A stretch of 22,907 nucleotides of DNA from Chloroflexota bacterium (lineage in GTDB: Bacteria; Chloroflexota; Limnocylindria; Limnocylindrales; CSP1-4). This document shows positions 1 through 6,969 of the stretch, piece after piece. The position numbers were made by a program, and so were the translations under genes. The notes under the pieces are model-generated. The model did not search any database. It had not been told where the DNA came from and saw nothing but the letters and a program-made list of their open reading frames with translations. Location of the stretch: contig VGPE01000013.1 of assembly GCA_016875645.1 (NCBI GenBank), forward strand, positions 1 to 22,907. Direction: 5' to 3'. Each line of letters starts with the position of its first letter. Positions within the stretch are counted from its first letter, which is position 1.

Positions 1-817
1 CCCCCGGCACGTAGCGGCCCGTCTCTGCGAAGCAGGCGTCGCGTGCCGCCGCAACGTCCGAGATCGCGGTCACCTGCGGCACACCGATCCCGAGCACCTC
101 GCGCGTCGTGCACGCGGCACCCGGACCGACGCCGACGAAGACCGCCGCGATCCCCTGCTCCATCAGCGCGAACGCGGCCTCGGACGAGGTGGTGTTCCCG
201 ACCGCGACCGGGATCGGCATGAAGCGCGTGAAATCGGCAAGTTCGAGCGGGTCGTAGCCGGACGCGAGATGGCGCGCCGACGACACCTGCGACTGCACGA
301 TGAACAGGTCCGCGCCGTGCTCGGCGCAGAACGGGCCGAGCCGGCGGGCGGCGGCCGGCGTCGCTGAGACCGCGGCCTTTGAGCCCGCGGCATGGATCTC
401 CGCGATCCGCTGCGCCACGAGGTCCTCGCGAACCGGCGCCTGATAGGCCTCCGCGAGCACCGCCTGGGCATCGCTGTCGGGGGCTGTGGCGATCCGCTCG
501 AGCACGTCGGCGGGGAACTCGTAGCGTGTCTGCACCCCTTCGAGGTTCAGGACCGCCAGCCCGCCCAGCCTGGCAAGCGCGCCCGCGAACCGGGCGTCCA
601 CCACCGCATCCATCGCCGAGGCCAGGACCGGGATCGCCAGCGGCAGCCCGCAGAAGGTCTGCGACAGGTCGACGTCGGCGGGCTCAACGGTGTTGATGCC
701 GGGCGCCAGCGACACATCCTCGAAGCCGTACGTCGGCCGGATCTGGTCAACCTTCGAGCGGAACGCACGGCGCGCGCGCAGCGGTGTGGCATCCGCCGAG
801 GTCAGGGGTTCGTGCAA
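1..817 (-). CDS. guaB3: GuaB3-family IMP dehydrogenase-related protein (3' end outside window)
   Basis: Partial gene, 272 codons visible, running off the left edge. The TTG start at 817 is chosen because AGGAGG lies at 823-828 with a 5-nt spacer. The N-terminal part reads YGFEDVSLAPG followed by a segment ending LASAMDAVVDARFAG, the substrate-barrel start typical of the GuaB3 branch, not classical GuaB. No CBS domains are inserted before the catalytic loop. The loop reads GVGPGAACTTREVLG with the family's catalytic cysteine at about residue 236. Family knowledge: these TIM-barrel enzymes act on purine nucleotides (IMP dehydrogenase or GMP reductase type chemistry); the exact reaction of GuaB3 proteins varies. 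It lies 45 nt downstream of the Nudix gene on the same strand, probably in one transcript. High confidence in family, moderate in the symbol. Confidence 0.88.
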   Translation of the reverse strand, partial: MHEPLTSADATPLRARRAFRSKVDQIRPTYGFEDVSLAPGINTVEPADVDLSQTFCGLPLAIPVLASAMDAVVDARFAGALARLGGLAVLNLEGVQTRYEFPADVLERIATAPDSDAQAVLAEAYQAPVREDLVAQRIAEIHAAGSKAAVSATPAAARRLGPFCAEHGADLFIVQSQVSSARHLASGYDPLELADFTRFMPIPVAVGNTTSSEAAFALMEQGIAAVFVGVGPGAACTTREVLGIGVPQVTAISDVAAARDACFAETGRYVPG

Positions 818-862
818 TCGGCCCTCCTGGAGGTGCTCAGTGGGCACAGGTTGCACCCCAGT

Positions 863-1348
863 CTACTCCTCGGCACCCAGGCCGATTTCGAACCACGCTG
901 CCATCGCAGGTTCCCGCAGGTGGTCCCGGATCCGCGCGACCGACTCCCGGTACGCAGGCCACACCGAGCGCCGGATCGCCTCATCGGGCGAGAGCCACTC
1001 GGCGGCGTCATGCTCGTGCGAGAGCCGTGCCTCGACGCCCGGCCGCAGGCGCGCGGCGAACACCGCCGCAGTCACGATCCCGTCGATCGGCGCGACGTGG
1101 AACTGGTTCACCTGGTCAAGGTCGTAGAACGCGTCGAGGTCGGCCGGTCGCAGCCCCGTCTCCTCGCGCAGTTCGCGCAAGGCACCGGCCACGATCCGCT
1201 CGTCGCCCTCAAGACCGCCCGAAACCCCCTGCCAGAGCCCCGCCAGGATCCGGCCGGTGGCGCGTCGGAGCATCAGGATCCGGAGCCCGAGTCCGGGCTC
1301 CTCACGGAAGAGCCACACGTCCACGAGGTCCGGCCGGTACGGGGTCAC
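863..1348 (-). CDS. Nudix hydrolase
   Basis: A 161-aa protein. A complete Nudix box is visible: G-x5-E-x7-REL-x-EE-x-GL, spelled from GGLEGDERIV to REETGL, which supplies the metal-binding glutamates. The N-terminus VTPYRPDLVDVWLFRE is the usual first beta strand of the fold. The GTG start at 1348 is chosen because it overlaps the TGA of the upstream DinB-like gene in a GTGA arrangement (1345-1348), implying translational coupling; a longer in-frame extension upstream lies inside that gene and looks non-coding. Family knowledge: Nudix enzymes cleave nucleoside diphosphates linked to another group, often as housecleaning enzymes; the substrate cannot be told from the sequence. Followed on the same strand by guaB3, so a nucleotide-related role is plausible but inferred. 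Confidence 0.88.
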   Translation of the reverse strand: MTPYRPDLVDVWLFREEPGLGLRILMLRRATGRILAGLWQGVSGGLEGDERIVAGALRELREETGLRPADLDAFYDLDQVNQFHVAPIDGIVTAAVFAARLRPGVEARLSHEHDAAEWLSPDEAIRRSVWPAYRESVARIRDHLREPAMAAWFEIGLGAEE

Positions 1349-1928
1349 GTGGCGGCCCCGTCGCCCGCCGCAAGGCGGTGCAATTGCGCGAGATGCATCA
1401 CATCGTGGACGGCGGCGAAGACCAGCCACTCGCCGCAGCGCAGGCGCCCGACAAGCGGATGGTCCAGCGGGCATGGGTCCAGCTCGTGGCCCGCGACGGC
1501 GCGCGCGCTGCGCTCCAGGACGCGCTGGCTCTTCGCGATCCGTTCGACGACGGTTTCGCGCGACACGTCCGCGGGACCCGGGATGCCCGGCACCACCGTC
1601 GGGGCATCGGCGGGCCAGCGCCCAGCTGCGCGAGCGAGGCCGCCAGCACCAGTCCGGCTCGGGACGTCGCGACGTGGCCGAGCGCCTGTGCCACGCTCCA
1701 GTCTTCCTCGCCCCCAGGCGCATCGAAGGCCCGCGCGGGGAGCGACGCCACGATGTCCCTCAGGGCCCGGGCGGTGGCGGCCAGCTCGGCAAGGCTCCGG
1801 TCCGACGAGTCGGCACCGCCCGCCCTGCGCACGACCTGCCGCACCCCGATGCGCCGGCCCGCCTCGAACGCACGGAAGGCCTCAACGGCAGTGGGCGCAG
1901 CGCGGGCGAGGTGATCCAGCCATGCCAT
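1345..1928 (-). CDS. DinB / maleylpyruvate-isomerase-like four-helix protein, interrupted by a one-base frameshift
   Basis: Two reading frames together make one DinB-superfamily protein of about 195 aa. The first frame (from ATG at 1928) contains EEDWSVAQALGHVATSR, the helix with the first metal-ligand histidine. The second frame contains VFAAVHDVMHLAQLHRL, the HxxxH helix that completes the triad. The switch falls near 1601-1625, in a stretch rich in G/C runs, and requires one base to be missing. The second frame ends in a TGA overlapping the Nudix start (GTGA), which supports it as the real C-terminus. The start has AGGA about 9 nt upstream, embedded in a TAGGAT box (1937-1942). Family knowledge: DinB-like proteins bind a divalent metal and include thiol-dependent transferases and isomerases; the activity here is unknown. 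Either a sequencing indel or a recent pseudogene. Confidence 0.72.
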
Positions 1929-2251
1929 CGGCAACGATCCTACCGAGACCGATTCGAGCGAGACCGGCGCGGCTGACGCACGGTCACCGGGAACCGTCAT
2001 GGTGGATGCCCAGGAGGGCGGTGTGCCGCGATCGGCGTCCGCCATGCTCGATCCGGATCCGATGCCCGTCAATGCATCACCCGCGTAGCCCATGCGCTGA
2101 CGGGCATCACCACCGAGACCCATCGCGGTCGGCGGAACCCCGCCCGGCCGGCGGCCCGGAGGCCGTCATTCGCGGCAGCGCCGCGGAGGGCACGGGACGG
2201 AGAATCGGCACGGCGCCGGGGGCGCGGGGTGACCCCCGAACATCGTGCCGC
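1929..2251. other. Gene-free spacer between darA and the DinB-like gene
   Basis: I see no convincing coding frame here. The stretch holds a perfect 11-bp inverted repeat (2061-2108, listed separately), an adjacent 10-bp palindrome GATCCGGATC at 2050-2059, and a TAGGAT box at 1937-1942, 8 nt from the DinB-like start. It is read on the minus strand as the 3' side of darA and the promoter side of the DinB-Nudix-guaB3 genes. Confidence 0.6.
2061..2108. repeat. Perfect 11-bp inverted repeat with 26-nt centre
   Basis: The arms GATGCCCGTCA (2061-2071) and TGACGGGCATC (2098-2108) are exact reverse complements. Inside, GCAT (2074-2077) and ATGC (2092-2095) can pair as a further short stem. There is no T-run on either side. 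It lies 144 nt past the darA stop and about 130 nt before the DinB-like start, so it could end darA transcripts, be a structured leader, or bind a dimeric protein. Confidence 0.6.
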
Positions 2252-2581
2252 CTACAGGCGCTCGAAGCGCTCCACGGGCAGCGTGAAGACCGTGGCGCCG
2301 CCCACCTCGACCTCGAGTGGGTACGGCATGAAGAACTCGCCGGGTTCCATGATGGGCGGCATCGGGTTCACCACCTGGGTCCGCGCCTTGCAGTTGGCGC
2401 GGATGATCGACATCACGTCGTCGACCTGCGCCTCGTCCACGCCGATCAGGATCGTGGCGTTGGACTGCTTGAGGAAGCCGCCCGAGGAGTGCAGTCGGGT
2501 GGCGCGGAACTCCCGCTCCAGGAGTGCGTCAACGAGGACACCCGCGTCCTCGTTGTGAACCACCGCGACGATCAGCTTCAT
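2252..2581 (-). CDS. darA: Cyclic-di-AMP receptor, PII-like (DarA/PstA family)
   Basis: A 109-aa protein, the usual length for this family. It begins MKLIVAVVHNEDAGVLVDAL and continues with RLHSSGGFLKQSNATILIGV, the ferredoxin-like PII fold with the conserved S/T-GGFL loop; the C-terminal half has CKARTQ and the EPGEFFMPYPLEVEVGGATV strand typical of DarA. Family knowledge: homotrimeric cytosolic proteins that bind c-di-AMP and presumably pass the signal to a still unknown partner. Start ATG at 2581; there is no good ribosome binding site, but a TATACT box ends 8 nt upstream, compatible with a leaderless mRNA. It is divergent from the GGDEF gene at 2760. In Firmicutes the homologue sits beside tmk; here tmk is 2.8 kb away on the same strand. 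Confidence 0.92.
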   Translation of the reverse strand: MKLIVAVVHNEDAGVLVDALLEREFRATRLHSSGGFLKQSNATILIGVDEAQVDDVMSIIRANCKARTQVVNPMPPIMEPGEFFMPYPLEVEVGGATVFTLPVERFERL

Positions 2582-2589
2582 TCCGCCGG

Positions 2590-2595
2590 AGTATA
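2590..2595 (-). promoter_or_regulatory. Putative -10 box TATACT for darA
   Basis: TATACT on the minus strand ends 8 nt before the darA ATG. At this distance transcription would begin at or within a few bases of the start codon. No TTGACA-like -35 is visible at 16-18 nt. Confidence 0.45.
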
Positions 2596-2704
2596 GGGGC
2601 CGTCGTGGCCGATCGACCATTGTCTGGCCAGGTGCATTCAGGCCACGGACCTTCGCCGTGACTCGCCGGCCGTTCGACCCACTCGCGGCCGCCCGAGCCG
2701 GCCG

Positions 2705-2710
2705 TATGAT
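2705..2710 (+). promoter_or_regulatory. Putative -10 box TATGAT for the diguanylate cyclase gene
   Basis: TATGAT in an otherwise GC-only stretch, about 50 nt upstream of the GTG start of the GGDEF gene. It points away from the darA box at 2590-2595, so the 178-bp spacer appears to hold two divergent promoters. No clear -35 element. Confidence 0.4.
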
Positions 2711-2759
2711 GCCGCGGTGCCACCGCTGCGGCGGGCACGATGCGTCAGGAGACCGTCCA

Positions 2760-3794
2760 GTGACCACCAGTCGGCCCGATCGAGATCCCCTCGCGCTGTT
2801 CGTGGAGGCGAGCGATGTGCTTGCCGGCGCCGCGGACCTCGACAACGCCGTGGGGCAGCTCATGAACCTGGTCGCCGATCAGCTGGCGGCCGATGTCGCG
2901 GTCGTCTATCTGCAGGATCCCGACCGGACGGAACTGCAGCTTGGCGTCGCGCTCGGCCTCGACGAGGGGGAACGGGCCGCCCTCGAACAGGGCCTGGCCC
3001 AGGTTGACAACCCGGTGGCAGCCGCCTCGCGGGACCGCGCCGCCCGCGATTTCGCCGGCGACGGGCTGACGGGCGCCCTGGCGACGGCCGGCCTCGCAGC
3101 TGCCGCGCTCCGGCCCCTGGTGGTGGCCCGCGGCGGCATCGAGATGCCGGTCGGCGTGCTCCTGCTCGGCTGGCGCGCGTCACACGCGATCGACGACGTC
3201 GAGGCACGCGAGCTCGCCGCGATTGCGGACCTGACCGCGGTGGCGATCGACCGCTCACGCCTGGCCTCGATGATCCTGGAGCGCTCGGAATGGTTCGAGC
3301 GACTCGCCCACACCGATCCGCTGACGGGACTGGCCAATCAGCGGACCTTCGCGCAGATCCTGGAACTGGAGCTGGCGCGCGCCGCGCGCCAGGGCAGCGA
3401 GATCTCGGTGGCGATCTTCGACGTCGACGGGCTGGGCGAGATCAACGAGCGAGCGGGCCATTCGGCCGGCGACGACGTGCTCCGGTCGGTCGCGTCGGTG
3501 CTCGCAGAGTCCGTCCGCCTGGTCGACACGGTCGCACGCCAGGGCGGCGACGAGTTCGTCCTGATCGCGCCGGGCGCGGCCGGGCCGACGGTCGCCCAGC
3601 GCGTGCTCAACGGCGTCGCGGGCCTGCCGCCCATGGCAGATCGGGCGCTGACCGTCTCCGCGGGCGTTGCGAAGTTCCCGGTCGACGGGGCCACCGCGGA
3701 CGAACTGCTGGCGGCTGCCAAGGCTGCGCTGGAGCGGGCGCGCAGCCAGGGTCCGGGCCGGATCGAGTCGGCGGAGATCCAGAGCCGCGGCTGA
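2760..3794 (+). CDS. GAF-GGDEF diguanylate cyclase
   Basis: A 344-aa soluble protein. The GTG start at 2760 has AGGAGA at 2747-2752 with a 7-nt spacer; in-frame codons further upstream (to 2658) lack such a site. Residues about 20-165 form a GAF-like sensor domain, ending in a helix that leads to the GGDEF domain beginning near HTDPLTGLANQRTF. The active-site motif GGDEF is intact (residues 262-266), and RLVD at 253-256 lies exactly five residues before it, matching the RxxD-x5-GGDEF inhibitory I-site. Family knowledge: such enzymes make c-di-GMP from two GTP and are product-inhibited through the I-site. The GAF ligand is unknown. Divergent from darA, convergent with the anti-sigma gene. No transmembrane segment or EAL domain is seen. 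Confidence 0.9.
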   Translation: MTTSRPDRDPLALFVEASDVLAGAADLDNAVGQLMNLVADQLAADVAVVYLQDPDRTELQLGVALGLDEGERAALEQGLAQVDNPVAAASRDRAARDFAGDGLTGALATAGLAAAALRPLVVARGGIEMPVGVLLLGWRASHAIDDVEARELAAIADLTAVAIDRSRLASMILERSEWFERLAHTDPLTGLANQRTFAQILELELARAARQGSEISVAIFDVDGLGEINERAGHSAGDDVLRSVASVLAESVRLVDTVARQGGDEFVLIAPGAAGPTVAQRVLNGVAGLPPMADRALTVSAGVAKFPVDGATADELLAAAKAALERARSQGPGRIESAEIQSRG

Positions 3795-3810
3795 GGTCCG
3801 CGCCCACACC

Positions 3811-3831
3811 CCGAGCGGGCGGAGGGCTCGG
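3811..3831. terminator. Weak hairpin between convergent GGDEF and anti-sigma genes
   Basis: CCGAGC (3811-3816) and GCTCGG (3826-3831) form a 6-bp stem with a 9-nt loop in the 54-bp gap between two convergent genes. There is no T-run; a bidirectional terminator is possible from position alone. Confidence 0.25.
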
Positions 3832-3848
3832 ATCGCGGTGGAGAGGGC

Positions 3849-4703
3849 TCAGGCCTCGGAGCGTTCGGCGACCCCCAGCGAGATCGGATCCGATGAGGAC
3901 GCGCTCGGATTCGGCGCCGGCTCCAGCGTGACGGCAACGATGACCGTGGCGTCGCCGGCCGGTGGCATCGCGTCGAAATACCCGTTCCCGTCCGGGCCCA
4001 CGGTGAAGCCGCCGACAGGGACCGGCGCCTGGCCCTCGAGGATGGTCCACGCCTCGTAGACCTGGCTGCCGCGCGTTGGCGCCAGGCCGGACATGACCAG
4101 TCGACCCTGGCCGCCGGCCGGCATGACAGCGACACCGCTGGGCCCGGCGCCGCCGCCAGCCGGAGCGAGGAGGGCCAGCTGCGCGCCGGGCTGGCGGGCC
4201 AGCGCGAGTGCCTCGTCGAGGCGCTGCTGGTAGGACTTCGTGCCGGCGAGTTCGCCCTGGAGCGCGAGGTTCCAGCCGGCGAGGGCCACGATGGCCACCA
4301 CGGCGACAGCGCGCATGGCCCACGCGCCGGGCGTCCGCCCGAGAAGCCTATCGAACAAACCTCGCAGGCCGCCCGGGTCGCGCGCCCCCGAACGGCCCGC
4401 GACTCCGGGCGCGGTGGGCGCGGTGGGCGCGGCGAGCGCGACAGGGGCCCGCAGCTCGTCGGCAAGACGCCGCTCCTTGAGATCCGCCGCGGCGGCCGCC
4501 AGGATCCGGCCCTTCAAGGCGGGCCGCGGCTCAACCAGCGGCACGGACGCGACAAGCGCAGCCACGCCCGTTGCCATGGCCTCCAGCTCCGCGTGCGCCT
4601 CCGGGCACATGGCGAGGTGCTCGCTCACGGCGGCTTCCTCGACGGCCTCGAGTGCCCCGAGCAGGTAGGCGGGCGCCAGGTCACGGACCTCCGCGCAGGT
4701 CAT
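3849..4703 (-). CDS. RskA-type membrane anti-sigma factor
   Basis: A 284-aa protein. The N-terminus MTCAEVRDLAPAYLLGALEA followed by SEHLAMCPEAH is the anti-sigma zinc-finger-like domain; H29 and C33 keep the HxxxC part but the usual second CxxC cysteine is replaced (CPEAH). One membrane segment is visible at about residues 130-149 (AMRAVAVVAIVALAGWNLAL). The outer domain contains SQVYEAWTILEGQAPVPVG, typical of the RskA C-terminal fold. Family knowledge: these proteins hold an ECF sigma factor inactive at the membrane until regulated proteolysis releases it. The ATG at 4703 overlaps the sigma-factor TGA (ATGA), so the pair is translationally coupled; a GTG at 4715 is an alternative start. 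Partner is the upstream sigma factor. Confidence 0.88.
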   Translation of the reverse strand: MTCAEVRDLAPAYLLGALEAVEEAAVSEHLAMCPEAHAELEAMATGVAALVASVPLVEPRPALKGRILAAAAADLKERRLADELRAPVALAAPTAPTAPGVAGRSGARDPGGLRGLFDRLLGRTPGAWAMRAVAVVAIVALAGWNLALQGELAGTKSYQQRLDEALALARQPGAQLALLAPAGGGAGPSGVAVMPAGGQGRLVMSGLAPTRGSQVYEAWTILEGQAPVPVGGFTVGPDGNGYFDAMPPAGDATVIVAVTLEPAPNPSASSSDPISLGVAERSEA

Positions 4704-5346
4704 TCGGTGCTCCACGCGGGCTCATCGCCGAGCGCGCCTGCGTGGCCCTCGGTCCCGCCTCCCAACGCGCGGCGCAACGCGAGCAGCCCCAGGCGGATGC
4801 GGCTCTTCACGGTCCCAAGCGGCGTTGCGGTCCGAACGGCGATCTCCTGCTGCGTGAGCCCGCCGAAGTACGCGAGATGGAGTGCCTCGCGCTGGACATC
4901 GCTCAACTCGGCAAGAGCAGCGTGGATCGCGTCTCGGTCAAGGCGGCCGGCGACCTCAGCCCAGACATCGGGTGTCCAGAGCTGCGGTGGTGGCACGGCG
5001 TCGGCCTCGGGGAACTCGCTGGTCGGACGCCGCCGGCGGATGGTGTCGATGGCCCGGTGATGGACAATGGAGAGCAGCCAGGTGCGCACGCTCGCTCGAG
5101 CCTCGGCGTATCGGCCCGCATTGCGCCACACGCCGAGGAACGCCTCCTGGACAACGTCCTCGGAGGCGGTCGGGCGCTGGTGATGCGGAGTGCGATCGAG
5201 TAGGCCATCGTTCGGTAGCGGTCGTACAGCTCCTCGAGGGCATCAAGCTGCCCCTCGGCGATTCGCGTGAGCGCGCCCCGATCGGCATCGTCGATCGCGG
5301 TCGGCACCCGACCGCTTGCGCCGCCGCTCGGCTCCCGCTCGCTCAA
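4700..5346 (-). CDS. ECF RNA polymerase sigma factor (SigK-like), with a one-base frameshift
   Basis: About 215 codons across two frames. The first frame holds the start of sigma region 2 (ALEELYDRYRTMAYSIALRI). The second continues with ASEDVVQEAFLGVWRNAGRY, the -10 recognition helix RTWLLSIVHHRAIDTIRRRR, and region 4 with LSDVQREALHLAYFGGLTQQ followed by the helix-turn-helix TPLGTVKSRIRLGLLALRRA. The frames join near 5165-5180, at a CCC run (5172-5174), and one base must be missing. Since both halves are well conserved and the cognate anti-sigma gene is coupled to the second frame by ATGA, an assembly indel is likely. Start is uncertain: TTG at 5346 or GTG at 5307, neither with a clear ribosome binding site. 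It begins 30 nt after tmk. Function: redirects RNA polymerase, probably to envelope or redox genes; the target set is unknown. Confidence 0.82.
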
Positions 5347-5376
5347 CTCAGGATGCGCAGCAGGTGGGCATTCGGT

Positions 5377-6066
5377 TCACCGTGCCCCCGAATCGGCCGC
5401 CACACGCTCGATCCCGGGCCCGAGGAGTCGCGCAGTCGCCGTCCGGACGGCGCGCGCCACCTCGTCGCGCGACAGTCGCCCGTCGACGATCGCAAACCGC
5501 CCGGGCTCGTCCGACGCGAGGCGAAGGAAGCCCTGGCGCACGCGCTCGTGGAATGGCCGATCGAACGAGATCTCGAAGCGCGTCTCCTCGCCCGCTTTGC
5601 GCCCCAGTCCCAACTCCACCGGCAGATCCAGCAGGATCGTGAGATCGGGCCGCAGACCGTTCGTGGCGAAACGCTCAAGGGCGCGCAGGTCGTCCAGCGC
5701 CAGCCCAGCGCCTTCGCCCTGGTAGGCAAGGGTCGAGTCCGCGAATCGCGTCGAGATCACGATGATGCCCGCGGCAAGCGCGGGCTCGATGACGTCGTCG
5801 ACCAGTTGCGCGCGGGCGGCATTGAAGAGCAGGGCGTCCGTGCGCGGGCCCAGTGCGAACCCCTCGTCGTGGACATCGAGCAGGAGCGAGCGGATCCGCT
5901 CGCCCGCGGGCGTACCACCCGGTTCGCGGACCACGATCGCGTCCCGGCCGGCTGCCACAAGCCATGCCCGAAGTTCATTGGCCTGGGTGGTCTTGCCGGC
6001 GCCCTCGGGCCCTTCGAACGTGATGAACCGGCCGCGGCCGCGGCGTCGCTGCGCGGTCGAGTCCAT
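5377..6066 (-). CDS. tmk: Thymidylate kinase
   Basis: A 229-aa protein from ATG 6066 (232 aa from GTG 6075). It carries the P-loop FEGPEGAGKTTQ (about residues 17-28), REPGGTPAGERIR with the substrate-binding loop, and the STLAYQGEGAG segment of the family. Family knowledge: phosphorylates dTMP to dTDP with ATP, essential for DNA synthesis, cytosolic. Oddity: the DR(F/Y/H) motif reads STRFADS, so the aspartate is threonine at about residue 106 while the arginine is kept. A TACACT box (6083-6088) ends 7 nt before the GTG at 6075, compatible with a leaderless start there. First gene of a probable tmk-sigma-anti-sigma transcript; divergent from the methyltransferase gene. Confidence 0.92.
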   Translation of the reverse strand: MDSTAQRRRGRGRFITFEGPEGAGKTTQANELRAWLVAAGRDAIVVREPGGTPAGERIRSLLLDVHDEGFALGPRTDALLFNAARAQLVDDVIEPALAAGIIVISTRFADSTLAYQGEGAGLALDDLRALERFATNGLRPDLTILLDLPVELGLGRKAGEETRFEISFDRPFHERVRQGFLRLASDEPGRFAIVDGRLSRDEVARAVRTATARLLGPGIERVAADSGAR

Positions 6067-6082
6067 GCCCGTCACAGCGTGG

Positions 6083-6088
6083 AGTGTA
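6083..6088 (-). promoter_or_regulatory. Putative -10 box TACACT for tmk
   Basis: TACACT on the minus strand ends 7 nt before an in-frame GTG (6075) and 16 nt before the ATG (6066) of tmk. The distance suggests transcription starting at the GTG or a leader of about 10 nt. No -35 match is apparent. Confidence 0.4.
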
Positions 6089-6153
6089 GCCTTGGCACCG
6101 GCCGCCCACGGGCGCACCGGCCGACCCGCGGAACCGACCGGAGGCCATCCATC

Positions 6154-6969
6154 GTGCCCTACTCACCCACCGACTACTGGGGCGAGCTCCACCAGCGCGA
6201 CGACCTCAGCGCAGTCGGCCAATCGGCCCTTCCGGCCGCGATCAACGGCTGGCTGTACAGCGCACTGGCCCGCAACGTCGGGCGTCACGTCAGGCGGCAC
6301 GGCCTGCACCGGCCGGCCGGCCGGCGGGTGCTCGACATCGGCGCCGGGACCGGCTTCTGGGTTGAGTTCTGGCGCCGGCTGGGGGCGACGGTGGACGGCG
6401 TGGATCTCGTGCCTGTCGCCGTCGAGCGGCTCCGCGGGCGGTCCGGTGGAACCGGCGGCACGTTCTGGGTCGCCGACATCGCGGAGGCCGGCGCGCCCGG
6501 CGACGCGACATACGACACCGTTTCGGTGATGAACGTGCTCCTCCACGTCACCGATGACGCGGCGTTCGACCGGGCGCTGGCGAACGTCGCCGGCGTCGTG
6601 GCGCCCGGCGGATGGCTCGTGATGGTCGAACCCATCCTGCTGCGGTCGGAGTACGAGCGCCCGTACAACCCCGAGAAGCACTCCCGGGCCCGGCACCTGG
6701 ACGATTACCGGACGCCGCTGGAAGCCGCAGGCCTGGAACTCGAAGAAGTCCGCGCAGCGACCGTCCTGGCGAACAACCCGATCGAGGCCGGCAGCGCGAA
6801 CGCATTTGCGCGGCACGCCCGGTGGTGGACGGTCGTGGCCGGGCGTTCCAAGCGGGATCCGGGCAGCGCGCGCTGGCTCGGCCCGCTGGTCGCGGTGGCC
6901 GACCGGCTGGCCCTGCTGGGCCGCGCCGCGCCGTCGAGCAAGCTCGCGTTCTTCCGCCGGCCAACCTGA
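6154..6969 (+). CDS. Class I SAM-dependent methyltransferase
   Basis: A 271-aa protein. The GTG start at 6154 has GGAGG at 6140-6144 with a 9-nt spacer. Motif I reads VLDIGAGTGFWVEFW, followed by the acidic ribose-binding strand end ATVDGVDLVPVAVERL; further motifs are VADIAEAGAPGDATYDTVSV and LANVAGVVAPGGWLVMVEP. These define a Rossmann-fold methyltransferase of the Methyltransf_11/25 type. Family knowledge: transfers a methyl group from S-adenosylmethionine; small-molecule acceptors are common. The N-terminal YSPTDYWGELHQRDDLSAVG resembles the substrate-lid start of such enzymes. The substrate is not recognisable. It stands alone, divergent from tmk and 352 bp before the DUF4331 cluster. 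Confidence 0.85.
   Translation: MPYSPTDYWGELHQRDDLSAVGQSALPAAINGWLYSALARNVGRHVRRHGLHRPAGRRVLDIGAGTGFWVEFWRRLGATVDGVDLVPVAVERLRGRSGGTGGTFWVADIAEAGAPGDATYDTVSVMNVLLHVTDDAAFDRALANVAGVVAPGGWLVMVEPILLRSEYERPYNPEKHSRARHLDDYRTPLEAAGLELEEVRAATVLANNPIEAGSANAFARHARWWTVVAGRSKRDPGSARWLGPLVAVADRLALLGRAAPSSKLAFFRRPT

Noticed and set aside
392..2596. A 734-codon plus-strand frame over guaB3, Nudix, DinB and darA
   Set aside because: Antisense shadow: the minus strand encodes recognisable catalytic motifs throughout, and the plus-strand product shows none.
5160..5185. Programmed -1 ribosomal frameshift in the sigma factor gene
   Set aside because: No X-XXY-YYZ slippery heptamer is present at the junction, and a similar shift in an unrelated gene 3.5 kb away makes an assembly indel simpler.
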